Positions 12,101 to 20,937 of a stretch of 64,000 nucleotides of DNA are shown here, one piece after another; the stretch's first letter is position 1, and each line of letters begins with the position of its first letter. This stretch comes from Ahaetulla prasina (taxonomy: Eukaryota; Chordata; Lepidosauria; Squamata; Colubridae). Location: the NCBI RefSeq assembly GCF_028640845.1, contig NC_080541.1:154459502-154523501 (forward strand). Direction: 5' to 3'. The notes beneath the pieces were generated by a model, which was not told the origin of the DNA, ran no database searches, and saw nothing but the letters and a program-made list of their open reading frames with translations. The position numbers and the translations under genes are program-made.

Positions 12101-12646
12101 TGTTGTGACCCAGGTTCCTGGACCCAGACTCCTGGACTCGGATGATTCAGAAAATGAGGGAGAAGACCTGGCAAGCCCTGCTTCTCTTGAGCCCTCTCCC
12201 TCCCTGGCACCCACTCAAAGGGAGGGGCCGGCAAGGCCTGATTCTCCCGGGCCTTCTTCTGATTTGGCAACGCCCCAAGAACAGTTTTGGAGGGACGCAA
12301 GATTACGAAGGCTTGATCGGCGTGCGCAGCAGCGGAAGAGTTGGGACAAAGCCAAGTCATAATTGTCATGCAGTGACATCTGCAGAGACTATAAATAGGA
12401 GGCGGGACTTCCTGGTTTTTTGTCTCGGACAAAGCAATGAATTTGGCGCAAGCTAATTCATGGAGGGAAGAATATATTCGTGAGTAATTCTGGCCTTATC
12501 TATAATTTCCTCGTTATCTCCAGAAACTTGGCAGGCCCGTGGGTAGACGTGGCCAGGACATGTATCTATGTAAATAAAAGGAAAAAAAAAAGGAAGGCCT
12601 CTGACGGACTCTTTGCTGGGAGTATTGGGGGAAGGGAAACAGAACA
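12101..12646 (+). repeat. 5' LTR of the sushi-type element
   Basis: A 546-bp LTR. Its only visible differences from the 3' LTR (16967-17511) lie in one purine run near 12579-12591 (GG plus ten A versus GGG plus eight A). It contains a TATAAATA box, a predicted RNA start, an AATAAA signal at 12573-12578 and the terminal AACA. The first about 260 bases encode the end of the pol frame in the 3' copy. Here the same frame is unused. Confidence 0.95.
12390..12433 (+). promoter_or_regulatory. LTR promoter and self-primer segment
   Basis: TATAAATA at 12390-12397 is followed about 30 bases on by TGTCTCGGACAAA (12421-12433). That is the expected distance to a polymerase II start, so this segment should be the 5' end of the element RNA. 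Bases 12422-12433 are exactly complementary to 12648-12659, just inside the LTR, as expected if the RNA end folds back to prime reverse transcription. The same block is at 17256-17299 in the 3' LTR. Confidence 0.7.
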
Positions 12647-12647
12647 T

Positions 12648-12659
12648 TTTGTCCGAGAC
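12648..12659 (+). promoter_or_regulatory. Self-priming primer-binding site
   Basis: TTTGTCCGAGAC, one base after the 5' LTR, is the reverse complement of GTCTCGGACAAA at 12422-12433. It does not start with the TGG expected when the 3' CCA end of a tRNA is the primer. In the Tf1/sushi group, priming by the 5' end of the element's own RNA is established for Tf1 and inferred for relatives. This sequence fits that mode. Confidence 0.7.
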
Positions 12660-12751
12660 CTGACTAAAACATCTTCCACCAAAGATGGATCAGCAGCAGG
12701 TACAGCAGCAGTTAGAGCAGCTACGCGGCTAATCAACAGCTCCAGCAGCAA

Positions 12752-13639
12752 GTGGCTCACTTGGCAGGCCAACTTGCTGCCAGGAATGTGCCTGCAGCCC
12801 CCCCCCATCCTCCCACTCCTCCTCCTCGTCGCAAGTGCCCGATAACCGTGCCGGATAAGTTTTCTGGGCAGCCTGAGATGTTCCCGACCTTCTTGGGACA
12901 GTGCCAGCTCTACATGGCTATGAGGCCAGAGGATTTCCCAGACGACCGGGCTAAGGTGGCCTTCGTGATTAACCTTCTTTCCGGCTCGGCTGCTCGATGG
13001 GCCACGCCCCTCTTGCTCCAGGACAGCCCCCTGCTGGCGGACCAACAGCGTTTTTGGCAGCACCTACGCACCATGTATGAGGACCCCGTTCGAATGCTGA
13101 CGGCAACCAGGCGCCTTAAGGAACTCCGTCAAGGGAAACGCCCCCTGCAGGAGTACATCGCCGAATTTCGTCTTTTGTGCCAGGACTCTGACTGGAATGA
13201 TGCAGCGCTGGTGGACGCGTTCCAGGAGGGACTCTCAGAGGAATTGCAAGACGAGCTGGCCCGCGTGGAGGCGCCGCGGACCCTCGACAACTTGGTGCCC
13301 CTTTGTCTCCGCCTCGATGCCCGTCTGCAACGGCGACCGTCCCGTCGCACCCCCCGGGACCCTCCGTCGACATCTGCACCCCCACTTCCTGCACCACCAG
13401 CACCCAGGGTCGTTCCACGTTTTGTAACCGCTGCGGAAGAGCCCATGGAGTTGGGAGCGGCCAGACCTCGCCTAACAGCCCAGGAGCGGAACCGGAGGCG
13501 CCAAGGGGGATTGTGCCTGTACTGTGGGGAGCCCGGCCACTTCGCCGCTTCTTGCCCCAGAAAGCGGCGGGCACGCACGCCGGTCCCCGAATCACAGCGT
13601 GACCAATCGAACGGAGCAGGCCCGACTGGGAAACCCTAG
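12752..13639 (+). CDS. gag: Gag polyprotein of the sushi-type element (N-terminus broken)
   Basis: Encodes the structural protein that would form the cytoplasmic virus-like particle and bind the RNA. The 295-codon frame has a Pro-rich start, a retrotransposon Gag core (around residues 30-190, with the LLSGSAARWA and FWQHLRTMYEDP blocks), a Pro/Arg linker, and one CCHC knuckle with C255, C258, H263 and C268, then a basic end. The real start is probably the ATG at 12685, which opens a Gln-rich MDQQQVQQQL segment but reaches a stop near 12730; the Gln-rich reading continues in the 12752 frame, so one indel separates them. It stops at TAG 13637-13639 before pol. Confidence 0.85.
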   Translation: MAHLAGQLAARNVPAAPPHPPTPPPRRKCPITVPDKFSGQPEMFPTFLGQCQLYMAMRPEDFPDDRAKVAFVINLLSGSAARWATPLLLQDSPLLADQQRFWQHLRTMYEDPVRMLTATRRLKELRQGKRPLQEYIAEFRLLCQDSDWNDAALVDAFQEGLSEELQDELARVEAPRTLDNLVPLCLRLDARLQRRPSRRTPRDPPSTSAPPLPAPPAPRVVPRFVTAAEEPMELGAARPRLTAQERNRRRQGGLCLYCGEPGHFAASCPRKRRARTPVPESQRDQSNGAGPTGKP

Positions 13640-13689
13640 GTCGGGCACGTACTAAGCCCCCACTGGACGTTGCGGAAGTAGACTCTGGG

Positions 13690-14130
13690 CCCCCTCGGCA
13701 TCTGATTCTGGACACACGGATATGGTTGGGGAACCAGTCGGACGGGCTCCAGGCGCATGCGCTGGTGGACTCAGGGGCCACAACAAACTTTATGGACCAG
13801 GCCTTTGTGACCCAGTTTGCGGTCCCCGTGGGGTCCGTGGGCCCTCCGCTGCGGTAGAGACAATTGATGGACGAGAACTGGTGTCCGGCCCCATTAAATT
13901 CGCCACCCAGCCTTTGCGCCTGGCTATTGGGGACCATGAGGAGGCGATCCAGTTTTATGTCACGGCGGACCTTCATTTTCCCTTGGTCCTTGGGTTGGCC
14001 TGGCTTCGGACCCACGATCCTCAGGTGGCCTGGTCGCGGAACGCCATCTCTTTCCCGAGTCTGCAGTGCGTCGATCACATCCGCCACACCTGTGCCGGCC
14101 AGAACGTCCCCACCGCTGCCATCACCTTGC
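13690..14130 (+). pseudogene. pol: Pol: aspartic protease region, frameshifted
   Basis: The retroviral-type aspartic protease would cut Gag and Pol. The active-site block ALVDSGATTNF is encoded at about 13756-13790 in one frame. The rest of the domain (ETIDGRELVSG, then LVLGLAWLRTHDP near 13985-14020) is in another, so a frame change falls near 13850. The second half joins directly to the reverse transcriptase in the frame open to 14612. The catalytic Asp is present, but the chain is broken. Confidence 0.75.
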
Positions 14131-14900
14131 CTCCTGAGCTGACGGACTTCGCCGACGTGTTCAGCGAGAAGGAGGCGGACCGACTACCCCCGCATTGGCC
14201 CTATGATTGCCCCGTGGACCTTCTGCCCAACGCACCACTGCCTGTGGGACGCCTGTATTCCATGTCGGAGCCCGAGTTGGCCGCCCTCAGGGACTTCCTG
14301 GACAAAAACCTGCCCCGAGGGTTCATCCGCCCTTCAAAGTCCCCTCTCTCGGCCCCGGTCCTCTTTGTGAAGAAGAAGACAGGGGACTTGCGCCTATGCT
14401 GTGATTACCGCCGGCTAAACGCCATTACGGTGCGGAATCGCTACCCCCTGCCGCTCATCCCGGAGCTACTGGAAAGGTTGCGGGAGGCCACGATCTTCAC
14501 CAAGCTCGATCTCCGGGGCCTACAACCTGGTGCGGATACGAGAAGGAGAATGGAAGACGGCATTCGCACCGATACGGACACTACGAATACACTGTCATGC
14601 CATTTGGGTTGACCAATGCTCCCGCCGTTTTCAGCACTTCATGAACGACGTGTTCCGAGACATGTTGGATCGGTTCGTGGTTATCTACCTCGACGACATC
14701 CTGATTTACTCCCGGTCCAGGAAAGCCACCTTCGACACGTCAGTCTGGTTCTGCAACGCTATGGAGCAACAACTCAATGCGAAGCTGAGAAATGCGTCTT
14801 CTTCAGGACTTCCATAGAATTCCTCGGGCATATCATCTCGCCCGAGGGCATAGCCATGGACCCATGTAAAGTAGAAGCTTTGTGTAGCTGGGAAGCCCTC
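14131..14900 (+). pseudogene. pol: Pol: reverse transcriptase region, frameshifted
   Basis: The Ty3-type reverse transcriptase copies element RNA into cDNA. The first half has SPLSAPVLFVKKKTGDLRLC and [17 protein letters not shown] in the frame ending at 14612. The motif-A LDL is at about 14504-14512. The catalytic block VVIYLDDILIYS is at about 14679-14715 in another frame, and a further piece with IEFLGHIISPEGIAMDP follows near 14811-14864. At least three frame changes occur, near 14515-14580, 14630 and 14790, each beside a short run of identical bases. Catalytic residues are intact. Confidence 0.85.
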
Positions 14901-15420
14901 GTCGGGTGAAGGATGTTCAGCGCCTACTGGGCTTCGCCAACTACTACGGACCTTCATCCCGGGCTTCGCCACACTGACAGCTCCACTTACCCAGCTCCTC
15001 AGGAAGAAGGTTGCATTCCCCGCAGCAAGAAGCATTCACAGCCCTCAAGAAAGCCTTCACACGGAACCCGTCCTGAGGCATCCCGACCCGCTCCGGCCTT
15101 TTGTGGTGGAAACGGACGCGTCAATGTGGCTCTGGGAGCGGTGCTGCTACAGGCTCCGGCGAATGGTGGCACACTTTTCCCGCGCTTACTACTCCCGGAA
15201 ACTCAACCCTTCCGAGCGCAACTACACTATCTGGGAAAAAGAGTTGCTGGCTATCAAGGCTGCATTCGAGGCTTGGCGACACCATCTGGAGGGGCCCGAC
15301 ATCAGGTGGAGGTCGAGCGGACCATCGGAATCTCGAGCACCTCACCACAGCTCGGAAGTTAAACCAGCGGCAGATCCGGTGGTCGTTGTTTTGCCCGGTT
15401 CAACTTCCGCGTGACCTACA
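14901..15420 (+). pseudogene. pol: Pol: connection and RNase H region, frameshifted
   Basis: RNase H degrades the RNA strand of the hybrid. The frame at 15103-15414 opens with VETDAS (first catalytic Asp) and then reads FSRAYYSRKLNPSERNYTIWEKELLAIKAAFEAWRHHLEG across two adjacent segments, the standard RNase H core of Ty3 elements, including the Glu of the EKELLA block. The preceding connection region (14930-15090) is readable only by switching frames. After 15300 the reading moves to another frame, with a Lys/Leu-poor linker to integrase. Confidence 0.8.
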
Positions 15421-16517
15421 TTCCCAGCGGTCACAACCGGAGGCGGATGCCCTGTCCGCAAGCCAGAGTACCTCTGCGCCAAGGACCCCTTCCTCCACGG
15501 ACAGTGCTGCGGCAGAAGCCTTGGCCGCAGCACGGGAGCCAGTGGACTTGCGGGCCCAGGTGCGAGGCGCAGCGCCAGGACGCCTGGTCGCAGCAAAGGA
15601 GGCGGAGGTGGGCCCCACGTCTCCTTGGACCTTGGAGGAGGACTTACTCAAGTTTCGCGGGCGATTATATGTGCCCACAGGACCACTCCGAGCCCTCGTC
15701 ATGACCCAGTGCCACGACAACCCTGCAGCAGGACATTTTGGGTTGTTCAAGACCCTCCACCTGGTGACACGGACCTTTTGGTGGCCCGAGTGCGGCATGA
15801 TATACATGCCTACGTGACATCCTGCGTACCGTGCCGGCAAGCCAAGACCGCCACGGGGCCCCTCCCGGCTCCTCCAACCCTTGCCGACACCCGACAGACC
15901 CTGGGGCGATCTCTATGGATTTCCTGACAGACCTGCCGCCCTCTGGGTTCACCACGGTGCTGGTGGTGGTGGACATGCTCACCAAGATGGCACACTTCAT
16001 CCCATGCCGCGGACTGCCCACAGCCGCAAAAACGGCCCGTCTCTTTCTGCAGCACATCTTCCGCCTCCATGGTCTACCGGACAGGGTGGTTTCGGACCGC
16101 GGAGTTCAGTTCACAGCTCCGCGTTGGAGGTGCAGGTATGTCTGTCGTCATCGCACCATCCGGAGACCGACGGGGGTACAGAGAAGGTCATCGGTATACT
16201 GGAACAGTATCTCCGTTGCTTCATCAACCAGCAACAGGACAACTGGGCCGACTACCTGTCTCTGGCGGAGTTTGCTTTTAACAACTCTCAGCACACCTCT
16301 ACTCAGATGACCCCGTTCTTTGCCAATGTGGGGTACCATCCGCGGCTCTTCCCTCTGGCACCACCGGACTCTCCTGTTCCCGAAACGCAGACCTTCCTGA
16401 CGGAATTGCATGCGGTCCAACAGTTGGTACGTCAGCAGCTGAATCGGGCAAAGGAGGACTACAAACGGTCCGCTGACCGCTCCCGACGGCAACGCCCCGC
16501 TGGCAGTTGGAGACCGG
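15421..16517 (+). pseudogene. pol: Pol: integrase zinc-binding and catalytic core, frameshifted
   Basis: Integrase inserts the cDNA. The zinc-binding part has H-x-N-PAAGHFG (about 15714-15740) and the CVPCRQAK pair of Cys (about 15822-15846), split between frames. The core shows MDFLTDLPPSGFTTVLVVVDMLTK (first Asp, from about 15915), SDRGVQF (second Asp, about 16090-16113) and DGGTEKVIGILEQYLR (catalytic Glu, about 16170-16215), followed by EFAFNNS. All three acidic residues are present. Frame changes fall near 15800, 15890 and 16120. Confidence 0.85.
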
Positions 16518-17228
16518 GTGTGGCTCTCCACCAAACACCTCCCGTCCGACCGGCCGGTAAAGAAGTTGGACCACCGATTCATCGGCCCGTTCCCTGTCGA
16601 GGCAGTCATCAACCCGGTAGCCTACCGACTGACCCTGCCACGATCCATGCGGATCCACCCCATTTTTCACCGGTCCCTTCTGGTTCCTGAGGCCACACTG
16701 AGTCCCCTTCGGTGCCCAACAGCACCCGTCACTGTCGCCGAGGACGGGTCGGAGGAATACGAAGTCCACAGCGTACGAGACTCTCGCTGGCTAAAGGGTC
16801 GTTTCCAATATTTGATCGCGTGGAAGGGATACGGGACTGATTTCTCCTGGGTAGATGCCTCCGACATTCATGCCCCTGACCTGGTGCAGGCCTTCCATGA
16901 GCAGAACCCAGCCCGACCGCATCCCGATCGTCAGCCCCGGGGGAAGGGCCCTGCGGTGAGGGATAGTGTTGTGACCCAGGTTCCTGGACCCAGACTCCTG
17001 GACTCGGATGATTCAGAAAATGAGGGAGAAGACCTGGCAAGCCCTGCTTCTCTTGAGCCCTCTCCCTCCCTGGCACCCACTCAAAGGGAGGGGCCGGCAA
17101 GGCCTGATTCTCCCGGGCCTTCTTCTGATTTGGCAACGCCCCAAGAACAGTTTTGGAGGGACGCAAGATTACGAAGGCTTGATCGGCGTGCGCAGCAGCG
17201 GAAGAGTTGGGACAAAGCCAAGTCATAA
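16518..17228 (+). CDS. pol: Pol C-terminus: GPY/F module, chromodomain and LTR-encoded tail
   Basis: This is the end of integrase in a 236-codon open frame; the ATG is internal, since the true chain continues from upstream. Residues 16-41 form the GPY/F module (KKLDHRFIGPFPVEAV). Residues 79-128 are a chromodomain, EYEVHSVRDSRWLKG...YLIAWKGYG...SWVDASDI, with cage-type aromatics Y81, W102 and W111. Such chromodomains are thought to steer integration to marked chromatin. From residue 150 the frame enters the 3' LTR (16967) and encodes an acidic Asp/Glu/Ser tract (LLDSDDSENEGEDLASPAS), a Pro/Ser linker and a basic end (RLRRLDRRAQQRKSWDKAKS) before the TAA at 17226-17228. Confidence 0.88.
   Translation: MWLSTKHLPSDRPVKKLDHRFIGPFPVEAVINPVAYRLTLPRSMRIHPIFHRSLLVPEATLSPLRCPTAPVTVAEDGSEEYEVHSVRDSRWLKGRFQYLIAWKGYGTDFSWVDASDIHAPDLVQAFHEQNPARPHPDRQPRGKGPAVRDSVVTQVPGPRLLDSDDSENEGEDLASPASLEPSPSLAPTQREGPARPDSPGPSSDLATPQEQFWRDARLRRLDRRAQQRKSWDKAKS
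16954..16966 (+). promoter_or_regulatory. Putative polypurine tract
   Basis: The purine-rich GCGGTGAGGGATAG region abuts the 3' LTR, where plus-strand DNA synthesis should start in an LTR retrotransposon. It is not a pure purine run, so the assignment rests mainly on position. Confidence 0.5.
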
Positions 17229-17511
17229 TTGTCATGCAGTGACATCTGCAGAGACTATAAATAGGAGGCGGGACTTCCTGGTTTTTTGTCTCGGACAAAG
17301 CAATGAATTTGGCGCAAGCTAATTCATGGAGGGAAGAATATATTCGTGAGTAATTCTGGCCTTATCTATAATTTCCTCGTTATCTCCAGAAACTTGGCAG
17401 GCCCGTGGGTAGACGTGGCCAGGACATGTATCTATGTAAATAAAAGGGAAAAAAAAGGAAGGCCTCTGACGGACTCTTTGCTGGGAGTATTGGGGGAAGG
17501 GAAACAGAACA
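16967..17511 (+). repeat. 3' LTR of the sushi-type element
   Basis: A 545-bp copy of the 5' LTR. It holds the last about 87 codons of the pol frame, a TATAAATA at 17256-17263 and an AATAAA at 17439-17444. It ends AACA, followed by the GGTTG duplication. Confidence 0.95.
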
Positions 17512-17568
17512 GGTTGGGGAAAAAAACAGAGAAGTAAAACAGAAAGGCATCGGAAGCAATAGTTTAAT

Positions 17569-17746
17569 GCAGGGTTCCCAACCCCTGGTCCGTGGGCTGC
17601 GGCATGCCAGAAACCGGGTCATGCAAACAAGTGAAGCCCATCTCATCCATGGGATGCAGGCAGCATGTGAAACCATGCCCTCTCTGGTTTGTGGAAATAC
17701 CTCTCTTCACGGAACTGGTCCCTGGTGCCCAAAAGGTTGGTGGCTG
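17569..17746. mobile_element. hAT-type MITE with 8-bp TSD
   Basis: A 178-bp element starting CAGGGTTCCCAACC and ending GGTTGGTGGCTG (imperfect inverted repeats). It is flanked by GTTTAATG (17561-17568) and GCTTAATG (17747-17754), 7 of 8 matching. The internal GGTCCGTGG and AACCGGGTC are typical of widespread vertebrate hAT-derived non-autonomous repeats. Confidence 0.8.
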
Positions 17747-17754
17747 GCTTAATG

Positions 17755-18060
17755 ATCCTGTCACCTGAATTATGCAATTCTGTATTATGATAGGTAAATA
17801 TTCATTTCAAATAGGAGTTTCAATGTCCACAACTTAAACTGATTCCAAACCGTTTCTCTTTTTAGAGATTTTTCATGATTTCCATCATCACACCATGGTC
17901 CTGCCCAAAATAACTTATAAACATGGCTGTCAGAAAATTCCCACAACTTGCCCACATTTGCAAAGGAATTCATTAGAGGACTGTTAACTTTAGGTTAAAT
18001 CTGCACTTCTCTAACTTTCTTTAAATAATTACTTAAAAGTGACATGCAAACACACATGTA
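17755..18060. other. Unique DNA
   Basis: AT-rich sequence with no recognised gene or repeat. Confidence 0.4.
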
Positions 18061-18068
18061 CTCTAAGA

Positions 18069-18203
18069 TAGGGGTCTTCAACCTTGGTCCCTTTAAGACT
18101 TGTGGACTTCAACTCCCAGAGTCCCTCAGCCAGCAAAGCTGGCTGAGGAACTCTGGGAGTTGAAGTCCACAAGTCTTAAAGGAACCAAGGTTGAAGACTC
18201 CTG
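18069..18203. mobile_element. Foldback (hairpin) hAT-like MITE with perfect 8-bp TSD
   Basis: A 135-bp, nearly perfect palindrome. About 64-bp arms (AGGGGTCTTCAACCTTGG... and its complement) meet around CCAGCAAAGCTGG. It is flanked by identical CTCTAAGA copies (18061-18068 and 18204-18211). A related, more diverged piece is at about 46806-46900. It has no coding capacity. Confidence 0.85.
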
Positions 18204-18217
18204 CTCTAAGATATCAT

Positions 18218-18221
<4 letters not shown>

Positions 18222-18266
<45 letters not shown>
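18222..18266. repeat. (TC)n microsatellite
   Basis: Uninterrupted CT dinucleotides. The Ser/Leu frames across it are artefacts. Confidence 0.97.
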
Positions 18267-18270
<4 letters not shown>

Positions 18271-18554
18271 ACAATATACATAAAGAGATGTATATCCTAG
18301 GCAAAATTGTACACAATAGACATATATTATATGTACAGAATTTGTTCAGTCCCAGTCAGACTTTAATTCATGGAGTGTGCAGGTTAATATTACAGCTTTA
18401 ATTAAACCATTTGGTTACATACTAATATCCAGGGATACCCACAAAATATGGTAAACAAAAAACTCAAGATTCTATCCATGACAATACAGTTTGATTATGT
18501 TGACATACATAAACACTAGGAAGAGCTTCAATCTTAACTTTTTAACTTTGGGGG
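18267..18554. other. Unique AT-rich DNA
   Basis: No recognised gene or repeat. Confidence 0.4.
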
Positions 18555-18559
18555 ATGTG

Positions 18560-19414
18560 TGTTCTGACCTAGGCTCCCTTAAAAAGCAGGAAGCAGGAAT
18601 TGGTCCGGGCAAAACCTCTTTTATTTATATGACTGTGAATTACTATTTTTAAAATTTGAATTTATATCCCGCCCTTCTCCGAAGACTCAGGGCGGCTTAC
18701 AATGTGTTAAGCAATAGTCTTCATCCATTTGTATATTATATACAAAGTCAACTTAATTACCCCCAACAATCTGGGTCCTCATTTTACCTACCTTATAAAG
18801 GATGGAAGGCTGAGTCAACCTTGGGCCTGGCGGGACTTGAACTTGCAGTAATTGCAAGCAGCTGTGTTAATAACAGACAGACTTAGTCCGTTGAGCCACC
18901 AGAGGCCCTTTCATTCACAGTCAGCGAGGTTTGTCCAAACAGTTTTTCAAAGGAATATTTCTCAACCCACCTTATCTTGCTTGGCAAGCTGACACGTAAC
19001 TTGTTTCCAAACACAGAGTAAGGCAAAACTTGGCACAGAGTCTCTTAGAGTCATAAACAGAACTTTTCACTCTTGAAACTATCAAATGAATTGTTTCCTG
19101 CAAAAGCCCCCTCCTCGTTCACTCTTCTTTTGTTTCCTATGGGTGGGGCCAATCATCTCCAAGGTGTGGCTTTACTCCTGAATCGACCCTGCTTTCTGAG
19201 TTGTTCTTGTTTTCTGGCAGCTCTGTGCATGCACACATTGGGAACAGGCTCCAGCTGTTCCTCTGCCTCGTTGCTGTCTACCTCCCTCTCTGCCTCGGAC
19301 ACAAAGCCCTCGTCTGAGCTTTCCCCAGCCCCCAGGACTGGCCCATGTTCCTCCCCAACCTCCTCACTGTCTGACTCTGCTGCCAGCTCTGCTGGCCACC
19401 ATCGGGCCACAACA
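18560..19414 (-). mobile_element. Solo LTR, family 1, second copy, split by a SINE
   Basis: The minus strand reads from TGTTGTGG (revcomp of 19407-19414) to ...GGTCAGAACA (18560). It shares with 8382-8971 the CCACAACA end, the acidic/basic reading frame at its start (minus, 19153-19410: ELAAESDSEEVGEEHGPVL then HRAARKQEQLRKQGRFRSK) and an AATAAA signal at 18620-18625. Flanks ATGTG (18555-18559) and CTGTG (19415-19419) are a 4-of-5 duplication. A SINE at about 18645-18908 interrupts it, so the SINE is younger than this LTR. Confidence 0.82.
18645..18908 (-). mobile_element. tRNA-derived SINE with LINE-type 3' hairpin, nested in an LTR
   Basis: On the minus strand the head starts GGGCCTCTGGTGGCTCAACGG (A-box-like TGGCTCAACGG), with a B-box-like GTTCAAGTCCCG. 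A shared body follows (ACCCAGATTGTTGGGG), and the end has the CCGCCC...GGGCGG stem also found at the 3' end of the LINE at 33.5 kb. Other copies are at 32637 and 53371. It does not encode protein. Confidence 0.8.
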
Positions 19415-20937
19415 CTGTGGATACCCTGTGAACATCATTTGCTGCTGCAAACAAATGGGTAGAACATACTTTCAGACTCTGCTGAACTCATTTGTTGAAA
19501 ATAACACCAGGAAAGGGCATTTTCTTATCCTGCCAAATAGGTTCACAAAGCGCATCCTTTTGGCTGAGCTGCACTAAAGGGCAGGTTGGCCATTTTTTCC
19601 CCTAGACATTCATTTTAACTAACCAGCAAGATACAACAAAATCTCTGCATCCATAAGTGGAATATTTCTATCTAAAAAGGTATGCTTTTTTTTTTTGGCA
19701 TCACATTTATTCTCTCCACTTAATTATAAAAACCTGCAATTTACATTCTTATAGAAAGGTGAGGACAATTTCAAATGTTCTTTAAGATCACTGCTGCCAT
19801 TAATTTATCTTGGGATGCTGTGAGGCTCTGCATGTTTTGTGCCGTCGTGTTCCAATTATAACGTACGTAATACCTTAGAAATTGACAGGAAAGGAGGCCA
19901 TAATGTTATCAGGCAAAGATTCACCCTTCAGCAAGTAAGCTTATATATATGAAAAACATTATGCAAATTAATTTTCCATGCAGAGCTGCAGTCCAAAAGG
20001 TCTCCTTAGTGGAAAATGAGGATCAATATTTCTGAGAAAAAGCAAATTGAATCACAGCACTGCTTCAATTTTTAATGGTCCTAATGTTGAAGATAAATAG
20101 CAAAATTGTTTCAGATTGTTTATTGCGGGATGTTCTAATTTCTATGCCTCTTCTTCTTTATTTTTTGGAACCATTTATTGCTGACATCAGTGCCACACAG
20201 CAATTTAGACTAAATGAGAGAATGTCGTACATGCAAAGAAAAAGTAGCACATGCAGCAAATCTTTTAACCATCCATTTATCTAAATTTCCAGAATGATAG
20301 ATGCCCCATTAAACTAATTATAACTGAATTTATACTGATACTAATGTCTTCCATTGTTATGCAGAGCTCTGCCATGACATTCACATTATAATAATGTGCC
20401 AATTTACATACAAAGTGATTATTGGAACAATTTGCAATTACTAGCATTACAGGATTGATTATTCTATCAGAAATCTCTTTCTAGAAAACCTTTTCCTCGA
20501 GTATGCTCCATTGACAAAAGATCACACTTGAGGAATGTGCTAGCAATGAAGTTGGCAGACTGCAATTAAATCCAGTACTGTTACACTGAAAGAAGGGTCA
20601 ATTCTTTCACATCCATATCCTGATTTGCAGATATTGTTGATGATGCCAGTCAAATTGGAAAGATGTGTTCAGATATGGTCTCCAAATATGGACCACCATA
20701 GGGTTGCAACTTCAAATAATTGCAGTTGCACCTCCCATAATTGAATGATATCAGGTTGAATACGAGGTGGGGTTTTTTGGAGGGGGAGGGGGGAGGCGCA
20801 ATTTTTTAAAATAAGAATCAATAATTTATACTAGAAAAAAAGAAGGGTACTAGAGAGAAAGCCACATATATGCTTTTCTGGTTAAGCAAGATGATGGCAG
20901 GACAATCTTACCTAAACTCTTCACTTGAATAAGATTA
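19415..20937. other. Unique AT-rich DNA, possible conserved non-coding block
   Basis: No repeat was recognised. The stretch from about 19780 to 20560 is free of recognisable transposon decay and rich in homeobox/octamer-like AT motifs, for example ATGCAAATTAATTTTCC near 19962. Whether it is conserved cannot be judged from one genome. Confidence 0.3.

Larger units (their letters stand above)
12096..17516 (+). mobile_element. Complete Ty3/gypsy (Tf1/sushi-type chromovirus) retrotransposon with TSD
   Basis: A 5,411-bp provirus-like element (12101-17511) lies between perfect 5-bp duplications GGTTG (12096-12100 and 17512-17516). It has two LTRs beginning TGTTGTG and ending AACA, a primer-binding site just inside the 5' LTR, gag with one zinc knuckle, and a pol order of protease, reverse transcriptase, RNase H, integrase, chromodomain. 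There is no envelope. Gag and pol are interrupted by several one-base frame changes, yet the LTRs differ only in an A-run. The chromodomain and the self-complementary primer site place it with the vertebrate Tf1/sushi group. Confidence 0.93.

Noticed and set aside
12101..12646. Idea that the 5' LTR frame (12054-12362) is a host gene
   Set aside because: It is identical to the end of pol in the 3' LTR, where it continues from the chromodomain; here the upstream part is flanking DNA.
12566..13063. 165-codon and other long frames on the strand opposite gag and pol (also 13116-14087, 16148-16769, 16729-17298)
   Set aside because: They overlap clear retrotransposon domains on the plus strand, are GC-rich shadows without motifs, and break at LTR borders.
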